Assembly (NCBI GenBank): GCA_947473305.1
Contig: CANJCB010000027.1
Location: forward strand, 1-55,223
From: Rhodospirillales bacterium
GTDB lineage: Bacteria; Pseudomonadota; Alphaproteobacteria; ATCC43930; CGMCC-115725
DNA length: 55,223 nt
Direction of reading: 5' to 3'
Both the position numbers and the translations under genes were made by a program. The notes below the pieces were generated by a model. That model was given only the letters and a program-made list of their open reading frames with translations. It did no database searches and was not told the origin of the DNA. This document shows positions 8,372 through 17,732 of the stretch, piece by piece; the first letter of the stretch is position 1; every line of letters starts with the position of its first letter.

Positions 8372-11359
8372 GTGCCGGACCAGGTGGTCATCACCATTCT
8401 TGGCACGAACGACGTGCCCACGATCACCGCGCAGACCCAGGTCAAGGGCACGGTCACCGAGGACAAGATCGGCGGGACCGAGAGCGCCGCCGGCAGCTTC
8501 ACCTTCGCCGACAAGGACTTGACGGATACCCATATCGTCTCCGGTGTGCAGCTTGTCTCGAACGACAATCCCCAGGGCCAGGCCATCGGCGCGCTGACCG
8601 CGCTCGTCACCACGGACACCACGGGCACGGGCAAGGGCGGCGTCGTGAGTTGGAGCTATGCGGCCAGCGACTCGCAGCTCCAGTTCCTCGCGGCGGGACA
8701 GAAGATCACCGAGGTCTATCAGATCACGCTCAGCGACGGGCGGGGCGGCACCGTTACCCAGAATGTGACCGTGACCATCGTCGGCACCAACGACGGTCCG
8801 ACCATCGCCGCTGCCCCGATCGTGGCCTTGGCCAGTGCCCAGACCGGCCATGCCGGCGGCAGCTTCGCCTTCGGCGATGTCGATCTCATCGACACCCATA
8901 GCCTTGCCGTCTCGCTCGACAACAGCTCGGTCGTCTGGTCCGGCGGCTCCAAGCTGCCGGGCGGCGCGATGAACGCCCTGTCGCATGCCCTGACCACGCA
9001 ACTTTCCGACAGCACGGGGAGCGGGACAGGCGCCGTCTCCTGGAGCTTCGATCCCGCCAGCGCCGCGATGGATTTCCTCGCCGCCGGCGAGACGCTGACC
9101 GCCACCTATCAGATCAAGGTCAAGGACAACCACGGCGCTTCCGCGACGGAAACCGTGACGGTGACGATCACCGGCAGCAATCACGCACCGACCATCGTCG
9201 CCTCGACGGCGGACCGCACGATCCACGAGAAGGGCATCCTGCGCGACCATGTCGACCAGGCGCAGGGGCGGATCACCTTCGCCGACGCCGACCGCTCGGA
9301 CGTCCATACGGCAAGCTCGAGCTTTTCCTCAGCGGTTCTGTCGAACGGCCACACCGTGCCGGCGGCGACGCTGACGGCGCTTTCCTCGGCGCTTTCCACC
9401 GCGATCACCGACGACACCACGGGCGGCGGCAACGGCGCGCTTAAATGGAATTTCCACCTCGACAACAAGCTTGCGAGCTTCCTCTCCGCGGGCGAGAGCC
9501 TGACCGTGACCTACGATGTCACGCTGAGCGACGGCCACGGCGGTATCGTCCATCAGCCCGTGACCGTGACGATCGACGGGCGCAACCATGCCCCAACGCT
9601 CGCGGCCGGCCAGCCCCTCATCCTGACGGGAGCGGTCACCGAATTCGCGAGCGGCACCGGAACCGAGCAGGCAACCGGCAAATTCTCTTTCGTCGATGGC
9701 GATTTCAGCGACGCCCATCACATCAAGAGCGTGGCGCTCGTCTCCGGTGGGGCGCGTCATCATTTCGGCCAGCTCACCGCGACGCTCGCCCATGATTCGC
9801 TCAACGGCGGCACCGGCGAGGTCGATTGGAGCTTCACCGTCAGCGACGCCGAGCTCGCTCTCCTCCGTCCGGGCCAGGTCGTCCACGAGACCTATCGCAT
9901 CACCATCGAGGACAGCCAGGGCAAGACCCATGCGGAGACCGTCCGCATCACCGTGACCGGCGCCGCTGGCACTACGGGCGGCACGGGCGGCAGCGATCCG
10001 ATCCTCCCGCCGACGCTCAACGTCCATGACGTCGATCTCTTCGCGGGCCAGAGCGTGGCGCTCGCGAGCTTCATTTCAGGGAGCCTCCCGGCAAATGCCC
10101 ACGGCAGCCTCACCTATACGATCTCGGCCGAGGGCCTTCTCGACGGCTGGAGCATCGTCGGCGGAACGCGCAATGCCGACGGCAGCTTCACGCTGACGGC
10201 GGATCAGCTTGCCCATGCGAGCCTGTTGCTTCCCCTCGGCGGGCTACTCGCGGGAAGCTTGACCGTCACCGCGACGGATACCGAGGCCAATGGCCTTGCC
10301 ACCTCCACCACGGCGACGGTGTCGCTCGCCCTTCACGAAGCCTTCGTGTCCCTGACGACGTCGAACTCGATCCCGGCGATCCAGGAAAACGGCGCCATCG
10401 GCTTTGCGAGCGCCTTCAACTTCCACGACGGTTCGCTCGGCCTCGACACGGTTTCCATCCATATCTCGAACCTCGCGGCCGGCTGGCATCTCGTCTACGA
10501 CGATTTCTCGGTGCCCCAGGCTGCGGCCGACGGAAGCTACAGCATCGCCGAGGCCGATATCTACCGGCTCCTGATCCTGCCGCCGACGAATTTCGCGGGC
10601 GACATCTCGCAAGTTTTTACCGCCTCGGCAGTCGTCCAGGATCCGTTGGGCTTCTATATGACGCAGCCGGTCAGCCTAGGCCTCTCCGTGATTTCGACCG
10701 ATCCGCCGGCGGATACGTCGCCGATCTCGCTCACCGTCGGCGGTGTCTCCGAGATTTCGGAAAACGGCGCCGCCGGTCTCGCGAGCGTGCTCACCATCCA
10801 CGATCCGGCCCCCGGCCAGGACTCGGTGACGGTCCATATCACCAACCTCGCCCCCGGCTGGACCCTCAGCTTCGACGATTGGTCGGTCCCACAGCCGGCC
10901 GCCGACGGAAGCTTCACCTTCCTGCAGGCCGATCTTTCGCGCCTTCTGATCCTGCCGCCCGCCAACTACATCGGCGACCAGCATCACGTCTTCACCGTCA
11001 CCGCCACGGCAACGGCGGGGGGCGCCTCCACCACGACGGCGCCCCAGGACCTGGGGCTTCAGGTGAACGGCCCGAGCGGGACGGCCGCCGTCGTGCTCAA
11101 CGAGGGGGAACTCTTCGCCTTCCACCTGGGCGACGGGCAGATCACGATCCAGAATTACGTCACGGCCGCGGCCGGCGGCGCTGACGGGATCGATCTTTCG
11201 AGCTTCGGTTTCGCGGGCAACGTCGATTTCGCCTCCCTCGTCCATGACGTGGGCGGCAATGCGGTGATCGAACCCATCGCCAACGATCACGACGATACAA
11301 TCACGCTCCTCGGCGTCCACAAGGCACAGCTGACGGCCGCCGATTTCCACTTCCACTGA
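8372..11359 (+). CDS. VCBS-repeat type I secreted adhesin-like protein (5' end interrupted)
   Basis: GTG 8372 is the first possible start after the TAG at 8261, giving 995 residues; the frame itself continues from 8264. Repeats of the VCBS type (FxFADxDxxDxH ... FLAAGQxxTxTYxxxxxDGHGGT ... VTVTITGTND) cover about 8432-9965 in four full units, plus the interrupted first one. From about 10100 to 11070 there are three related ~100-residue Ig-like units, two of them very similar (GW, D-SVPQ-AADGS, RLLILPP-N). The C-terminal ~90 residues (FAGNVDFASLV...TITLLGVHKAQLTAADF) resemble the secretion region of RTX and large adhesin proteins. Export by a type I system and a role in surface attachment are inferred; no transporter genes are in the window. 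Confidence 0.75.
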   Translation: MPDQVVITILGTNDVPTITAQTQVKGTVTEDKIGGTESAAGSFTFADKDLTDTHIVSGVQLVSNDNPQGQAIGALTALVTTDTTGTGKGGVVSWSYAASDSQLQFLAAGQKITEVYQITLSDGRGGTVTQNVTVTIVGTNDGPTIAAAPIVALASAQTGHAGGSFAFGDVDLIDTHSLAVSLDNSSVVWSGGSKLPGGAMNALSHALTTQLSDSTGSGTGAVSWSFDPASAAMDFLAAGETLTATYQIKVKDNHGASATETVTVTITGSNHAPTIVASTADRTIHEKGILRDHVDQAQGRITFADADRSDVHTASSSFSSAVLSNGHTVPAATLTALSSALSTAITDDTTGGGNGALKWNFHLDNKLASFLSAGESLTVTYDVTLSDGHGGIVHQPVTVTIDGRNHAPTLAAGQPLILTGAVTEFASGTGTEQATGKFSFVDGDFSDAHHIKSVALVSGGARHHFGQLTATLAHDSLNGGTGEVDWSFTVSDAELALLRPGQVVHETYRITIEDSQGKTHAETVRITVTGAAGTTGGTGGSDPILPPTLNVHDVDLFAGQSVALASFISGSLPANAHGSLTYTISAEGLLDGWSIVGGTRNADGSFTLTADQLAHASLLLPLGGLLAGSLTVTATDTEANGLATSTTATVSLALHEAFVSLTTSNSIPAIQENGAIGFASAFNFHDGSLGLDTVSIHISNLAAGWHLVYDDFSVPQAAADGSYSIAEADIYRLLILPPTNFAGDISQVFTASAVVQDPLGFYMTQPVSLGLSVISTDPPADTSPISLTVGGVSEISENGAAGLASVLTIHDPAPGQDSVTVHITNLAPGWTLSFDDWSVPQPAADGSFTFLQADLSRLLILPPANYIGDQHHVFTVTATATAGGASTTTAPQDLGLQVNGPSGTAAVVLNEGELFAFHLGDGQITIQNYVTAAAGGADGIDLSSFGFAGNVDFASLVHDVGGNAVIEPIANDHDDTITLLGVHKAQLTAADFHFH

Positions 11360-11371
11360 GCTTGCTACGCG

Positions 11372-11401
11372 TCGAGGCGGCTGCTATTTTCGCCGCCTCG
11401 A
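11372..11401 (+). terminator. Hairpin terminator after the VCBS gene
   Basis: A perfect 10-bp stem, TCGAGGCGGC paired with GCCGCCTCGA, with a 10-base loop rich in T. It starts 13 bases after the TGA of the VCBS gene. The stem is strong, but no T run follows. Confidence 0.55.
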
Positions 11402-11538
11402 ACCGCTTCTGGTGTCTCCAAGTGCTTCTGCGACAAGGCAAACCCTCTCGAATTACTAGGCTGCGACTTAGCTGACCCGACCCCTTTCGGGATCGGGATC
11501 CTATCCGCATCCAATGTTTTTCGAGGAGTTCGCCTATC

Positions 11539-11832
11539 ATGTCGCCCCATCGCGCGGTCGCCACCGCTCCCGTCCCTGAGCCTACCGCCTGCTTTTCCGT
11601 CCAAGCTTCGGCCGAGCCCGGCGTCATGCCGCGCGTGCTGGAGCTTTTCGCCAAGCGCGGCCTCATCCCCTCCTGCTGGCACAGCACGGTCGGCCCTTCC
11701 CAGGACCTCGTCATCGACATCCAGATGGAAGGAATGGAGCGCGACCAGGCCTTGCTCCTCGCCGCCGCGATCCGCCAGATCGTCTACGTCGAGGTGGTGC
11801 TGACCTCCGAGAAGCGTATGCTCCAGGCATGA
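11539..11832 (+). CDS. ACT-like small regulatory protein
   Basis: A 97-residue protein with a predicted single ACT-like fold: FSVQASAEPGVMPRVLELFAKRG at about 19-41 fits the beta-alpha start of ACT domains (V-x-x-x-P-G-V-x-x-R-V-L-x-L-F-x-x-R-G), and the rest supplies a second helix and strand (DQALLLAAAIRQIVYVEVV). It resembles isolated ACT domains such as those related to acetolactate synthase small subunits. The ligand is unknown. GAGGAGT precedes the ATG. It overlaps the next gene by 4 bases (ATGA). Confidence 0.7.
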   Translation: MSPHRAVATAPVPEPTACFSVQASAEPGVMPRVLELFAKRGLIPSCWHSTVGPSQDLVIDIQMEGMERDQALLLAAAIRQIVYVEVVLTSEKRMLQA

Positions 11833-12680
11833 GCCTGCTGCGCCATATCGAAGCCTGCAACAGCTTCGACGCGAGACGCTTCCTGCCGCTTCTATCGGGC
11901 AAGAAGCGGATCGGGCGCGTGCGGCTGGACAATGCGGATTTCCTCCGCCGCTTCCCGGATGTCTTCGTCGTGACCCATGAAGAGGTGCAGCTTATCGCGC
12001 CGGGCGATGCCAGGGCTCGGAGCGCAGCACTGGAAGGGGTCGTCGAAGCGCTGGTCGCGGAACGGCTGATCCACAAGTGGCGCAACGAATATTACGAAGT
12101 CCTGCCCCGCTGGGGCGCCGAGCCCCTCCTGACCCTCGATAGGGGCGCCGTCAGCTTCTTCGGCGCGCGCTCGCATGGCGTCCATCTCAACGGCTACCGC
12201 GAGGAGCTCGGCAAGCTCTCGCTTTGGATAGGGCGGCGCGCGCTGAACAAACGGGTGGCCCCAGGCAAGCTCGACAATATGGTCGCCGGTGGGATGGGCA
12301 ACGGCCATGGTCCCCAGGCCACCCTTCTGAAGGAATGCGAGGAGGAAGCCTCGATCCCCGAGACCCTGGCACGCCAAGCGGTGCCCGTCGGGGTCATCAC
12401 CTATTGCATGGAAGTCCGCAACGGGCTGCGAGACGACGTGCTGTTCCTCTATGACCTCAAGCTTCCAGCCGACTTCACGCCGCATAACCGCGACGGGGAA
12501 ACGGTCGGCTTCGAGCTGATGGATATCGAGGAGGCCCTGGATAGGATCCGGAACTCGGACGACTTCAAGTTCAACGTAAATCTCGTGCTGATCGATTTCG
12601 CCATGCGGCATGGGGTGATCAAACCGGAAGACCCGGATTACCTTGCGATCGCCTTAGGGCTTCGGCGGGTAGCCGACTAG
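11829..12680 (+). CDS. NUDIX hydrolase with DUF4743 domain
   Basis: A 283-residue protein. Residues 1-115 form the DUF4743 N-terminal region (HIEACN, RRFLPLL, VRLDNADFLRRFP). The NUDIX fold follows from about 120 to 270. The NUDIX box near 154-177 reads GGMGNGHGPQATLLKECEEEAS: the EEE of the metal site is present, but the usual first E and the R of REUXEE are replaced (K in LLKECEEE). Plant and fungal relatives are thiamine-pyrophosphokinase-linked damage-control hydrolases; substrate here is unknown. The stop overlaps the converging gluQ stop at CTAG. Confidence 0.85.
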   Translation: MSLLRHIEACNSFDARRFLPLLSGKKRIGRVRLDNADFLRRFPDVFVVTHEEVQLIAPGDARARSAALEGVVEALVAERLIHKWRNEYYEVLPRWGAEPLLTLDRGAVSFFGARSHGVHLNGYREELGKLSLWIGRRALNKRVAPGKLDNMVAGGMGNGHGPQATLLKECEEEASIPETLARQAVPVGVITYCMEVRNGLRDDVLFLYDLKLPADFTPHNRDGETVGFELMDIEEALDRIRNSDDFKFNVNLVLIDFAMRHGVIKPEDPDYLAIALGLRRVAD

Positions 12681-13516
12681 AACCCCGCGAGCCTCCGAAC
12701 CTCGGCCGGGCTCGTTCCCCCCTCCCTCAGGCTGACGACGGTCTGCGCCTTGTCCCGCTTGGCGAGCCGCCGACCTTCCGCATCCCGCAGCAAAGGATGG
12801 TGGCGATAACGCGGCGTCGGCAGTTCCAGCAAGGCCTGCAGCAGCCGATGGACATCCGTCGCGGCAAAAAGATCCTCGCCCCTCGTGACCAGGGTGACGC
12901 CCTGCAAAGCGTCATCCACCGTGACCGCGAGATGGTAGCTCGCGGGCGTCTCCTTCCGCGCAAGCACCACGTCTCCATGGCCTGAAGGCTGCGCTTCGAT
13001 ATGGCCGGCGAGGTCGTCCTCCCAGAAGAGGGCGCCCGCCCGGCTCGCCGCCTTTTCCATGTCGATCCGCAGAGCGAAGGTCTCGCCGGCATTCATCCTG
13101 AGCTCTCGCTCGCTGTCCGACAAACCGCGGCAGGTGCCGGGATAAAGCGGCCCTTCCGGCCCATGGGGTGCGGCGGCGGAACGCGCGATCTCCGCCTGGA
13201 TCTCGGCGCGGGTGCAAAAGCAGGGATAGAGCAGGCCCTGGCCTTTGAGCCGCGCCAAAGCCGCGCGGTAATCGCCGAAATGCTCCGACTGCCGACGGAC
13301 CGGCCCATCCCAGGTGATTTCGAGCCAGGTCAGATCCTCCAGGATCGCCTCGGTGAATTCAGGTCGGCAGCGGGTCCCGTCGATATCCTCGATCCGCAGC
13401 AGGAAGCGCCCCCCGGATGCCTTCGCGGAGGACCATCCCTGCAATGCGGAATGCACGTGGCCCAGATGAAGGCGCCCCGTGGGACTTGGGGCAAATCGCG
13501 TGACAGCTTCCGTCAT
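12677..13516 (-). CDS. gluQ: Glutamyl-Q tRNA(Asp) synthetase
   Basis: A 279-residue truncated GluRS paralogue that attaches glutamate to queuosine-34 of tRNA-Asp. Seen: FAPSPTGRLHLGHV near residues 8-21 with the class I HLGH site, RIEDID near 41-46, the zinc-site cysteines CFC near 99-101 and C near 129 (YPGTC), and a KMSKS-like RLAKRDKA near 253-260. It lacks the anticodon-binding domain of full GluRS, as expected for the family. Convergent with the NUDIX gene, with a 4-base overlap in which one CTAG serves both stops. Confidence 0.93.
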   Translation of the reverse strand: MTEAVTRFAPSPTGRLHLGHVHSALQGWSSAKASGGRFLLRIEDIDGTRCRPEFTEAILEDLTWLEITWDGPVRRQSEHFGDYRAALARLKGQGLLYPCFCTRAEIQAEIARSAAAPHGPEGPLYPGTCRGLSDSERELRMNAGETFALRIDMEKAASRAGALFWEDDLAGHIEAQPSGHGDVVLARKETPASYHLAVTVDDALQGVTLVTRGEDLFAATDVHRLLQALLELPTPRYRHHPLLRDAEGRRLAKRDKAQTVVSLREGGTSPAEVRRLAGF

Positions 13517-13590
13517 CCGCCAAGCCTTAAGCTGACAGGCCTGGAGGGATCGTCTATGCCTGGATCAGTTTTTCGATGAAGGAACGCAAG

Positions 13591-14250
13591 ATGCCGACCA
13601 CACTCACCGGTCCTCGCCAGCCGCCCGCTTCTGGCCGCGCGCCGCGCCAGCTTGTCATCCTGCTCCATGGGCTGGGCGCGGACGGCAACGATCTGATCGG
13701 CCTCGCGCCGGAATGGGCGCAGTTCCTGCCCGATGCGGAGTTCCTGTCCCCCGACGCGCCTTTCCCCTGCGATATGGCGCCTTACGGGCGGCAATGGTTC
13801 AGCTTCCAGGACCGCAGCCCCGCGGCGATCCATCAGGGCGTGCTGGTCGCGGCGCCGATCCTCAACGGCTTCATCGACGATGCGCTGGCCCAACGCGGCC
13901 TCGACGACAGCAAGCTCGCACTCGTGGGTTTTTCCCAAGGCACCATGATGTCGCTGCATGTGGGTTTGAGACGCGCGAAACCGGTCGCCGCGATCCTGGG
14001 ATATTCCGGCCGGCTCATGGCGCCCGAGACCCTGGCGGCCGAAATCCGCTCCCGGCCGCCGGTCATGCTGGTCCATGGCAATGCCGACGATATCGTGCCG
14101 GTGGAGGCCTTGAGCACCGCCGTCGCCACTCTGACGGAGGCGAATGTGCCGGTGCGCAATATGCTGCGGCCGGGTCTCGGCCATGGCATCGATCCGGTCG
14201 GCCTCGAAGAAGGCGGCCGGTTTCTCTCCGAAGCCTTTGCCGGCGTCTGA
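13591..14250 (+). CDS. Carboxylesterase/phospholipase family hydrolase
   Basis: A 219-residue alpha/beta hydrolase of the acyl-protein-thioesterase-like carboxylesterase family. Seen: LVILLHGLGADGNDLIGLA near 23-41 (oxyanion region), the nucleophile elbow GFSQGT near 112-117 with Ser, Asp in HGNADDIVP, and His in GLGHGID near 195-200. ATG 13591 is preferred over ATG 13576 because AAGGAA lies 7 bases before it and no ribosome site precedes 13576. Cytosolic; substrate unknown. Confidence 0.87.
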   Translation: MPTTLTGPRQPPASGRAPRQLVILLHGLGADGNDLIGLAPEWAQFLPDAEFLSPDAPFPCDMAPYGRQWFSFQDRSPAAIHQGVLVAAPILNGFIDDALAQRGLDDSKLALVGFSQGTMMSLHVGLRRAKPVAAILGYSGRLMAPETLAAEIRSRPPVMLVHGNADDIVPVEALSTAVATLTEANVPVRNMLRPGLGHGIDPVGLEEGGRFLSEAFAGV

Positions 14251-14261
14251 CGGCAAGGGAC

Positions 14262-14858
14262 CTATGGCCCCGACCGCGGCTTCGACAGCTGACGCTCGAT
14301 GAGCGCTAACGCAGCGACCCCGTCCCAGGCCATACCACCTTCGGTGCGCCCGACTTCCAGCCCGTCGCGGTCGATCAGGATCGAGGTCGGCAGGCCCCTC
14401 ACCTGGAAGGCGCCCGACGCCGCGCTCTTGGGATCGAGATATGACGTCAGCTTGGACAGCCCAAGTTTCGCCAGGAACGGTTCGACCGCCCGATTGCCGC
14501 CGCGATCCTCGGAGATCGCGACCACGGCGAAGTCCTTGCCGCCCTGCCTGGCTTCCAGACGATCCAGGGCCGGCATCTCCTCGACGCAGGGGATGCACCA
14601 GGTCGCCCAGAGATTGACCAGGATGACGCGGCCCCTGAAATCGCCCAGGGTGACGGCCGCCCCGTCCTTGTCCGTCATGCTCACGTCCGGTGCTGGCCGT
14701 GGCGGATCGGTCGGGATAAACTGTCCGATCGACGGGGCTGAAGACGCGACGGACGGCGCGGGCGGAAGTTCCGGCTTATTCTTAAGCCACCACACCCCGG
14801 CCAGGGATCCCATGGCCAGCAAGCAGAGGACCCAAAGCGCAATGACGCGCGATCTCAT
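14262..14858 (-). CDS. TlpA-like membrane-anchored thioredoxin
   Basis: A 198-residue protein. An N-terminal membrane anchor lies at about 4-25 ([21 protein letters not shown]), followed by a proline-rich linker and a periplasmic thioredoxin fold. The redox motif is [13 protein letters not shown] (CIPC) near 102-114, and the cis-proline loop is [12 protein letters not shown] near 162-173. This matches TlpA/ResA reductases used in cytochrome c or cytochrome oxidase assembly. ATG 14858 is chosen because GGGAGAAGAG lies just before it; the open frame extends further upstream, but with no membrane-anchor logic and into argH. Diverges from argH. Confidence 0.9.
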   Translation of the reverse strand: MRSRVIALWVLCLLAMGSLAGVWWLKNKPELPPAPSVASSAPSIGQFIPTDPPRPAPDVSMTDKDGAAVTLGDFRGRVILVNLWATWCIPCVEEMPALDRLEARQGGKDFAVVAISEDRGGNRAVEPFLAKLGLSKLTSYLDPKSAASGAFQVRGLPTSILIDRDGLEVGRTEGGMAWDGVAALALIERQLSKPRSGP

Positions 14859-14897
14859 CGAACTCTTCTCCCAGCCATTCCGCTCTCCGGCCTCGGC

Positions 14898-16295
14898 ATG
14901 ACCGGCAAGCCCTCCGACAGCAACGCGGCCTGGGGCGGCCGCTTCGCGGGCGGACCCGCGGAGATCATGCAGCGGATCAATGTGTCGATCGACTTCGACC
15001 GCCGCCTCTATGCCCAGGATATCGCCGGCTCGCTGGCCCATGCCGCGATGCTGGTGAAACAGGGCATCCTTACCGCAGAAGATGGCGAGGCCATCGCCCG
15101 GGGTCTAGAGCAAATCCACGGCGAGATCGACGCAGGGAACTTCACCTTCCGGCGCGAGCACGAGGACATCCACATGAATGTGGAGCAGCGCCTCGCCGAG
15201 CTGATCGGCCCGGCCGCCGGCCGTCTCCATACCGCGCGCTCGCGCAACGACCAGGTCGCGACCGATTTCCGGCTCTGGGTGCGCGATACCATCGACCGGC
15301 TGGACGGCGAGATGAAGGCGCTGCAGGAAGCCCTGCTCGCCCGGGCCGAGGAACATGCCGAGACGATCATGCCGGGCTTCACCCATCTCCAGGTGGCGCA
15401 GCCCGTGACCTTCGGCCACCATCTCCTGGCCTATGTGGAAATGATCGGCCGCGACCGGGGACGGCTTGCCGATTGCCGGGCGAGGCTCAACGAATGCCCG
15501 CTGGGCTCGGCAGCGCTGGCCGGCACCTCCTTCCCCATCGACCGCGAGGCCACCGCCACGAAGCTGGGCTTCGCGCGGCCGACCGCCAATTCCCTCGACG
15601 CCGTATCGGATCGGGACTTCGCCATCGAATTCCTGGCCGCGGCGAGCCTCACCGGGGTTCATCTCTCCCGGCTCGCGGAAGAGATCATCATCTGGTGCAG
15701 CGAGCCTTATCGCTTCATCCGTCTCTCGGACGCCTTCACCACCGGCAGTTCGATCATGCCGCAGAAGCGCAACCCCGATGCCGCCGAACTCGTCCGCGCC
15801 AAGACCGGGAGGCTTACGGGCGGGCTGGTGGGACTTCTGACGGTGATCAAGGGCCTGCCGCTGGCCTATGCCAAGGACATGCAGGAAGACAAGGAGCCGA
15901 CCTTCGAGGCGGCCGACACCCTGGAGCTTTGCCTCGCGGCGACCACCGGCATGGTGCTGGACATGAAGCCCGATACGATGGCGATGCGCCGGGTGGCGGC
16001 CAGCGGCTTCAGCACGGCGACGGATCTGGCGGATTGGCTCGTCCGGGTGCTGGGCCTTCCTTTCCGCCAGGCCCATCACGTGACGGGAACGCTGGTGAAG
16101 CTCGCCGAAACCAAGGGGGTGGATCTCGCGGACCTCTCGCTCGGCGACATGCAGGGGGTGGAACCCAAGATCGTCGCCGGTATTTTCGACGTACTGACGG
16201 TCGAAAGCTCCGTGCGCAGCCGGACGAGTTTCGGCGGCACCGCCCCGGACCTTGTGCGGGCTTCGGTCGCCGCCGCGCGGAAACGTTTTTTGTGA
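14898..16295 (+). CDS. argH: Argininosuccinate lyase
   Basis: A 465-residue enzyme of the fumarase/aspartase superfamily that splits argininosuccinate into arginine and fumarate, the last step of arginine synthesis. Seen: [13 protein letters not shown] at the start, [17 protein letters not shown] near 108-124, [20 protein letters not shown] near 157-176, and the signature [20 protein letters not shown] near 279-298 with the catalytic Ser. Normal length. It heads a compact run with lptM and lysA. Confidence 0.97.
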   Translation: MTGKPSDSNAAWGGRFAGGPAEIMQRINVSIDFDRRLYAQDIAGSLAHAAMLVKQGILTAEDGEAIARGLEQIHGEIDAGNFTFRREHEDIHMNVEQRLAELIGPAAGRLHTARSRNDQVATDFRLWVRDTIDRLDGEMKALQEALLARAEEHAETIMPGFTHLQVAQPVTFGHHLLAYVEMIGRDRGRLADCRARLNECPLGSAALAGTSFPIDREATATKLGFARPTANSLDAVSDRDFAIEFLAAASLTGVHLSRLAEEIIIWCSEPYRFIRLSDAFTTGSSIMPQKRNPDAAELVRAKTGRLTGGLVGLLTVIKGLPLAYAKDMQEDKEPTFEAADTLELCLAATTGMVLDMKPDTMAMRRVAASGFSTATDLADWLVRVLGLPFRQAHHVTGTLVKLAETKGVDLADLSLGDMQGVEPKIVAGIFDVLTVESSVRSRTSFGGTAPDLVRASVAAARKRFL

Positions 16296-16306
16296 CAGGA
16301 TCCCTC

Positions 16307-16441
16307 ATGTATCGACGCCTGATGCTCCTGGCGCTGCTCGCCCTACTCGTCGCCCCGCTCGCCGCTTGCGGCAAGAAGGGGCAACCGAGCGCCCCCTCCG
16401 ACCAGCCCAACACTTTTCCGCGAGCCTATCCCCGTGACTGA
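16307..16441 (+). CDS. lptM: Small LptM-like lipoprotein
   Basis: A 44-residue protein whose lipobox LAAC (Cys21) follows a hydrophobic signal peptide (LMLLALLALLVAPLAAC). The mature part GKKGQPSAPS is the conserved short motif of LptM/YifL lipoproteins, which in E. coli assist LptD maturation. The position between argH and lysA is the usual one in Alphaproteobacteria. Its stop overlaps a possible GTG start of lysA (GTGACTGA). Confidence 0.85.
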   Translation: MYRRLMLLALLALLVAPLAACGKKGQPSAPSDQPNTFPRAYPRD

Positions 16442-16451
16442 TCTTTCGCCG

Positions 16452-17720
16452 ATGACTGACTTCACCTATCGCAACGGCGAGCTTCATGCCGAGGATGTGC
16501 CCCTGTCGCGGATCGCCGCCGAGGTGGGAACGCCCGTCTATTGCTATTCGAGCACCGGCATAGAGCGTCAGGCGACCCGTTTCCTCAAGGCCTTCGCGGA
16601 CCAGCCGGCCTCGATTCATTATGCGGTGAAGGCCAATTCCAATCTGGCGGTGATCCGGCTCCTGGCCAAGCTGGGGGTCGGCGCGGATGTCGTGTCCGAA
16701 GGCGAGCTTCGCCGGGCATTGGCAGCCGGCGTCCCCGCGCAGAAGATCGTCTTCTCCGGCGTCGGCAAGAGTGCGGAGGAGATGGAATTCGCGCTCGGCC
16801 GGGACATCTTCCAGATCAACGTCGAATCGGAACCGGAACTGCGCCTCCTGAGCGCGGTGGCTAGCCGTATGGGCAAGACCGCCCGGATCGCGCTCCGGGT
16901 CAATCCCGATGTCGACGCCCGGACCCATGCCAAGATCTCCACCGGCAAGAAGGAAAACAAATTCGGGATCGAGATCGATCGCGCCCAGGAAATTTATCGT
17001 CTCGCCGCGGACCTGCCAGGCATCTCGCCCCAGGGGATCGCGGTGCATATCGGCTCTCAGCTGACCCGGCTTTCCCCCTTCGATCTCGCCTTCCAGCGGG
17101 TGGCCGAACTGGTGCGCCAGCTTCGCGCCGAAGGAATGACCGTCAGCCAGCTCGACCTCGGCGGCGGCATCGGCATTTCCTATCGGGGCGAGGTCCCGCC
17201 TGATCCCGTGGACTATGCCCAGCTTGTGAAACGCGTCACAGCCGGCCTCGACGTCTCGCTCGCCTTCGAGCCCGGCCGCTATATCGTCGGCAATGCGGGC
17301 ATCCTGGTTTCCCGCATCCTCTATGTGAAGCAGGGCTTGAGCCGCCGCTTCGTCATCCAGGATGCCGCCATGAACGACCTGATCCGGCCGTCGCTCTACG
17401 AGGCCTGGCACGAGATCGTGCCCGTGAAGGAGCCTGCGGCCGGCGTTTCGCTCGATGCCGTGGACATTGTCGGCCCGGTTTGTGAAACCGGCGATACTTT
17501 CGCCACGGAAAGGCCACTATCCCCGGTAGAGTCCGGGGACCTCCTCGCGATCCTTTCAGCAGGTGCCTATGGCGCGACGATGAGTTCGAGCTACAATACT
17601 CGGCTATTGGCACCCGAGGTGCTCGTGCGCGGTTCCGTCTTTTCGGTTATCCGCCCGCGCCCGAGCTTTGAAGAGCTTCTGTCGCAGGACAAGATCCCGG
17701 ACTGGCTCGGTCAGGGATAG
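16452..17720 (+). CDS. lysA: Diaminopimelate decarboxylase
   Basis: A 422-residue PLP enzyme of the last step of lysine synthesis. The PLP lysine lies in HYAVKANSNL near 55-64. Other marks: HIGSQL near 199-204, GGGIGISY near 237-244, FEPGRYIVGNAG near 271-282, and CETGDTFA near 344-351 with the substrate-binding Cys-Glu. ATG 16452 fits the family's usual N-terminus (FTYRNGELHAEDVPL). GTG 16434 in the same frame overlaps the lptM stop and would add six residues; either may be used. Confidence 0.95.
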   Translation: MTDFTYRNGELHAEDVPLSRIAAEVGTPVYCYSSTGIERQATRFLKAFADQPASIHYAVKANSNLAVIRLLAKLGVGADVVSEGELRRALAAGVPAQKIVFSGVGKSAEEMEFALGRDIFQINVESEPELRLLSAVASRMGKTARIALRVNPDVDARTHAKISTGKKENKFGIEIDRAQEIYRLAADLPGISPQGIAVHIGSQLTRLSPFDLAFQRVAELVRQLRAEGMTVSQLDLGGGIGISYRGEVPPDPVDYAQLVKRVTAGLDVSLAFEPGRYIVGNAGILVSRILYVKQGLSRRFVIQDAAMNDLIRPSLYEAWHEIVPVKEPAAGVSLDAVDIVGPVCETGDTFATERPLSPVESGDLLAILSAGAYGATMSSSYNTRLLAPEVLVRGSVFSVIRPRPSFEELLSQDKIPDWLGQG

Positions 17721-17732
17721 CAAGGAGACGGG

